Positions 63,854-64,000 of a stretch of DNA of 64,000 bases are shown in pieces. The position numbers and the translations under genes are program-made. Every line of letters starts with the position of its first letter. The first letter of the stretch is position 1. The notes below the pieces were generated by a model. The model saw nothing but the letters and a program-made list of their open reading frames with translations. It made no database searches and was not told the DNA's origin. This DNA is from Berryella intestinalis (GTDB lineage Bacteria > Actinomycetota > Coriobacteriia > Coriobacteriales > Eggerthellaceae), in NCBI RefSeq assembly GCF_000814825.1, contig NZ_CP009302.1, forward strand, positions 1 to 64,000, given 5' to 3'.

Positions 63854-64000
63854 ATGGGCTTGCGATTTGTCGGCGCCCGCGCTCTTAGCGCCTTGTCTAC
63901 CTGGGGATTGAAGAACGTGTTTCGGCGCCCTGCGGCGAACTTCCCCGGGAAGATCGCCCTGTACGCCGACCCCGCCCTCCTTGCGCACCTGCGCCCGCGC
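63854..64000 (+). CDS. MurT-like Mur ligase, N-terminal fragment (cut by window edge)
   Basis: The visible 49 residues begin MGLRFVGARALSALSTW and continue with NFPGKIALYADPALLAHL. This resembles the N-terminus of MurT, the Mur-ligase-like subunit that with GatD amidates lipid II in Gram-positive bacteria (pattern PGRIALRxDPxLLxxL). The ATG has the ribosome binding site ggagga. The conserved ATP-binding and zinc ribbon motifs would lie beyond 64000. Confidence 0.65.
   Translation, partial: MGLRFVGARALSALSTWGLKNVFRRPAANFPGKIALYADPALLAHLRPR

Overview
The window is about 60% GC and carries an actinobacterial chromosome-origin region. The gene content best fits an anaerobic member of the class Coriobacteriia (Eggerthellaceae-like); this is inferred from gene order and protein character, not from a database match. 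The supporting points are: dnaA-dnaN-recF-DUF721-gyrB-gyrA followed by tRNA-Ile and tRNA-Ala, the same order as in mycobacteria; a FHA-FHA-PP2C-SEDS/PBP-PASTA kinase operon as in Actinomycetota; anaerobic metabolism genes (indolepyruvate:ferredoxin oxidoreductase, a HemN-like radical SAM enzyme, FdhD); large sortase-anchored surface proteins; and the start of a murT-like gene at the right edge.

Layout. 1-11 kb: replication initiation and topology genes, with two parS-like sites (5467 and 10549) that mark the partition region. gyrA is split into two frames by a 5-bp tandem duplication at 9433-9442. 11-16 kb: a J-domain membrane protein, TypA/BipA, a parvulin-type lipoprotein and an orphan ABC ATPase. 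15.9-28.5 kb: an accessory region with three large secreted proteins that end in sortase signals (LPVTG, LPVTS, MPATG), interrupted by two tRNA-Ser genes and an HD-domain protein. 28.5-33.6 kb: a TRIC-type membrane protein, an unknown protein, then rpsF-ssb-rpsR-rplI and dnaB. 33.6-37.1 kb: a two-gene SbcD/SbcC-like (YhaO/YhaN-like) module. 37.2-44.9 kb: purA, purD, a HemN-like gene, tRNA-Phe, purE and iorAB. 44.9-48 kb: a phenylacetate-CoA ligase and an NhaC-family antiporter. 48-52.6 kb (minus strand): a compact five-gene cassette of two tandem-GNAT proteins, a DltA-like adenylating enzyme, a carrier protein and a PIG-L-type deacetylase, directly downstream of tRNA-Arg. 52.8-60.5 kb (minus strand): the cell-wall growth and signalling operon, in which the SEDS polymerase and the class B penicillin-binding protein are one 920-residue polypeptide. 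60.8-64 kb: fdhD, an M20 amidohydrolase, tRNA-Thr and the murT start.

The strongest candidate for an undescribed system is the 48-52.6 kb cassette. It has the parts to activate a small acid (probably an amino acid), load it on a dedicated carrier, pass it to one or two GNAT acceptors and deacetylate an N-acetyl sugar or similar substrate, but it lacks DltB and DltD. Other points worth attention are the gyrA frameshift, the SEDS-PBP fusion, a roughly 210-residue module repeated three times in one surface protein, and a GHKL-ATPase/winged-helix gene immediately upstream of dnaA. I saw no CRISPR array, insertion sequence, prophage or rRNA gene.
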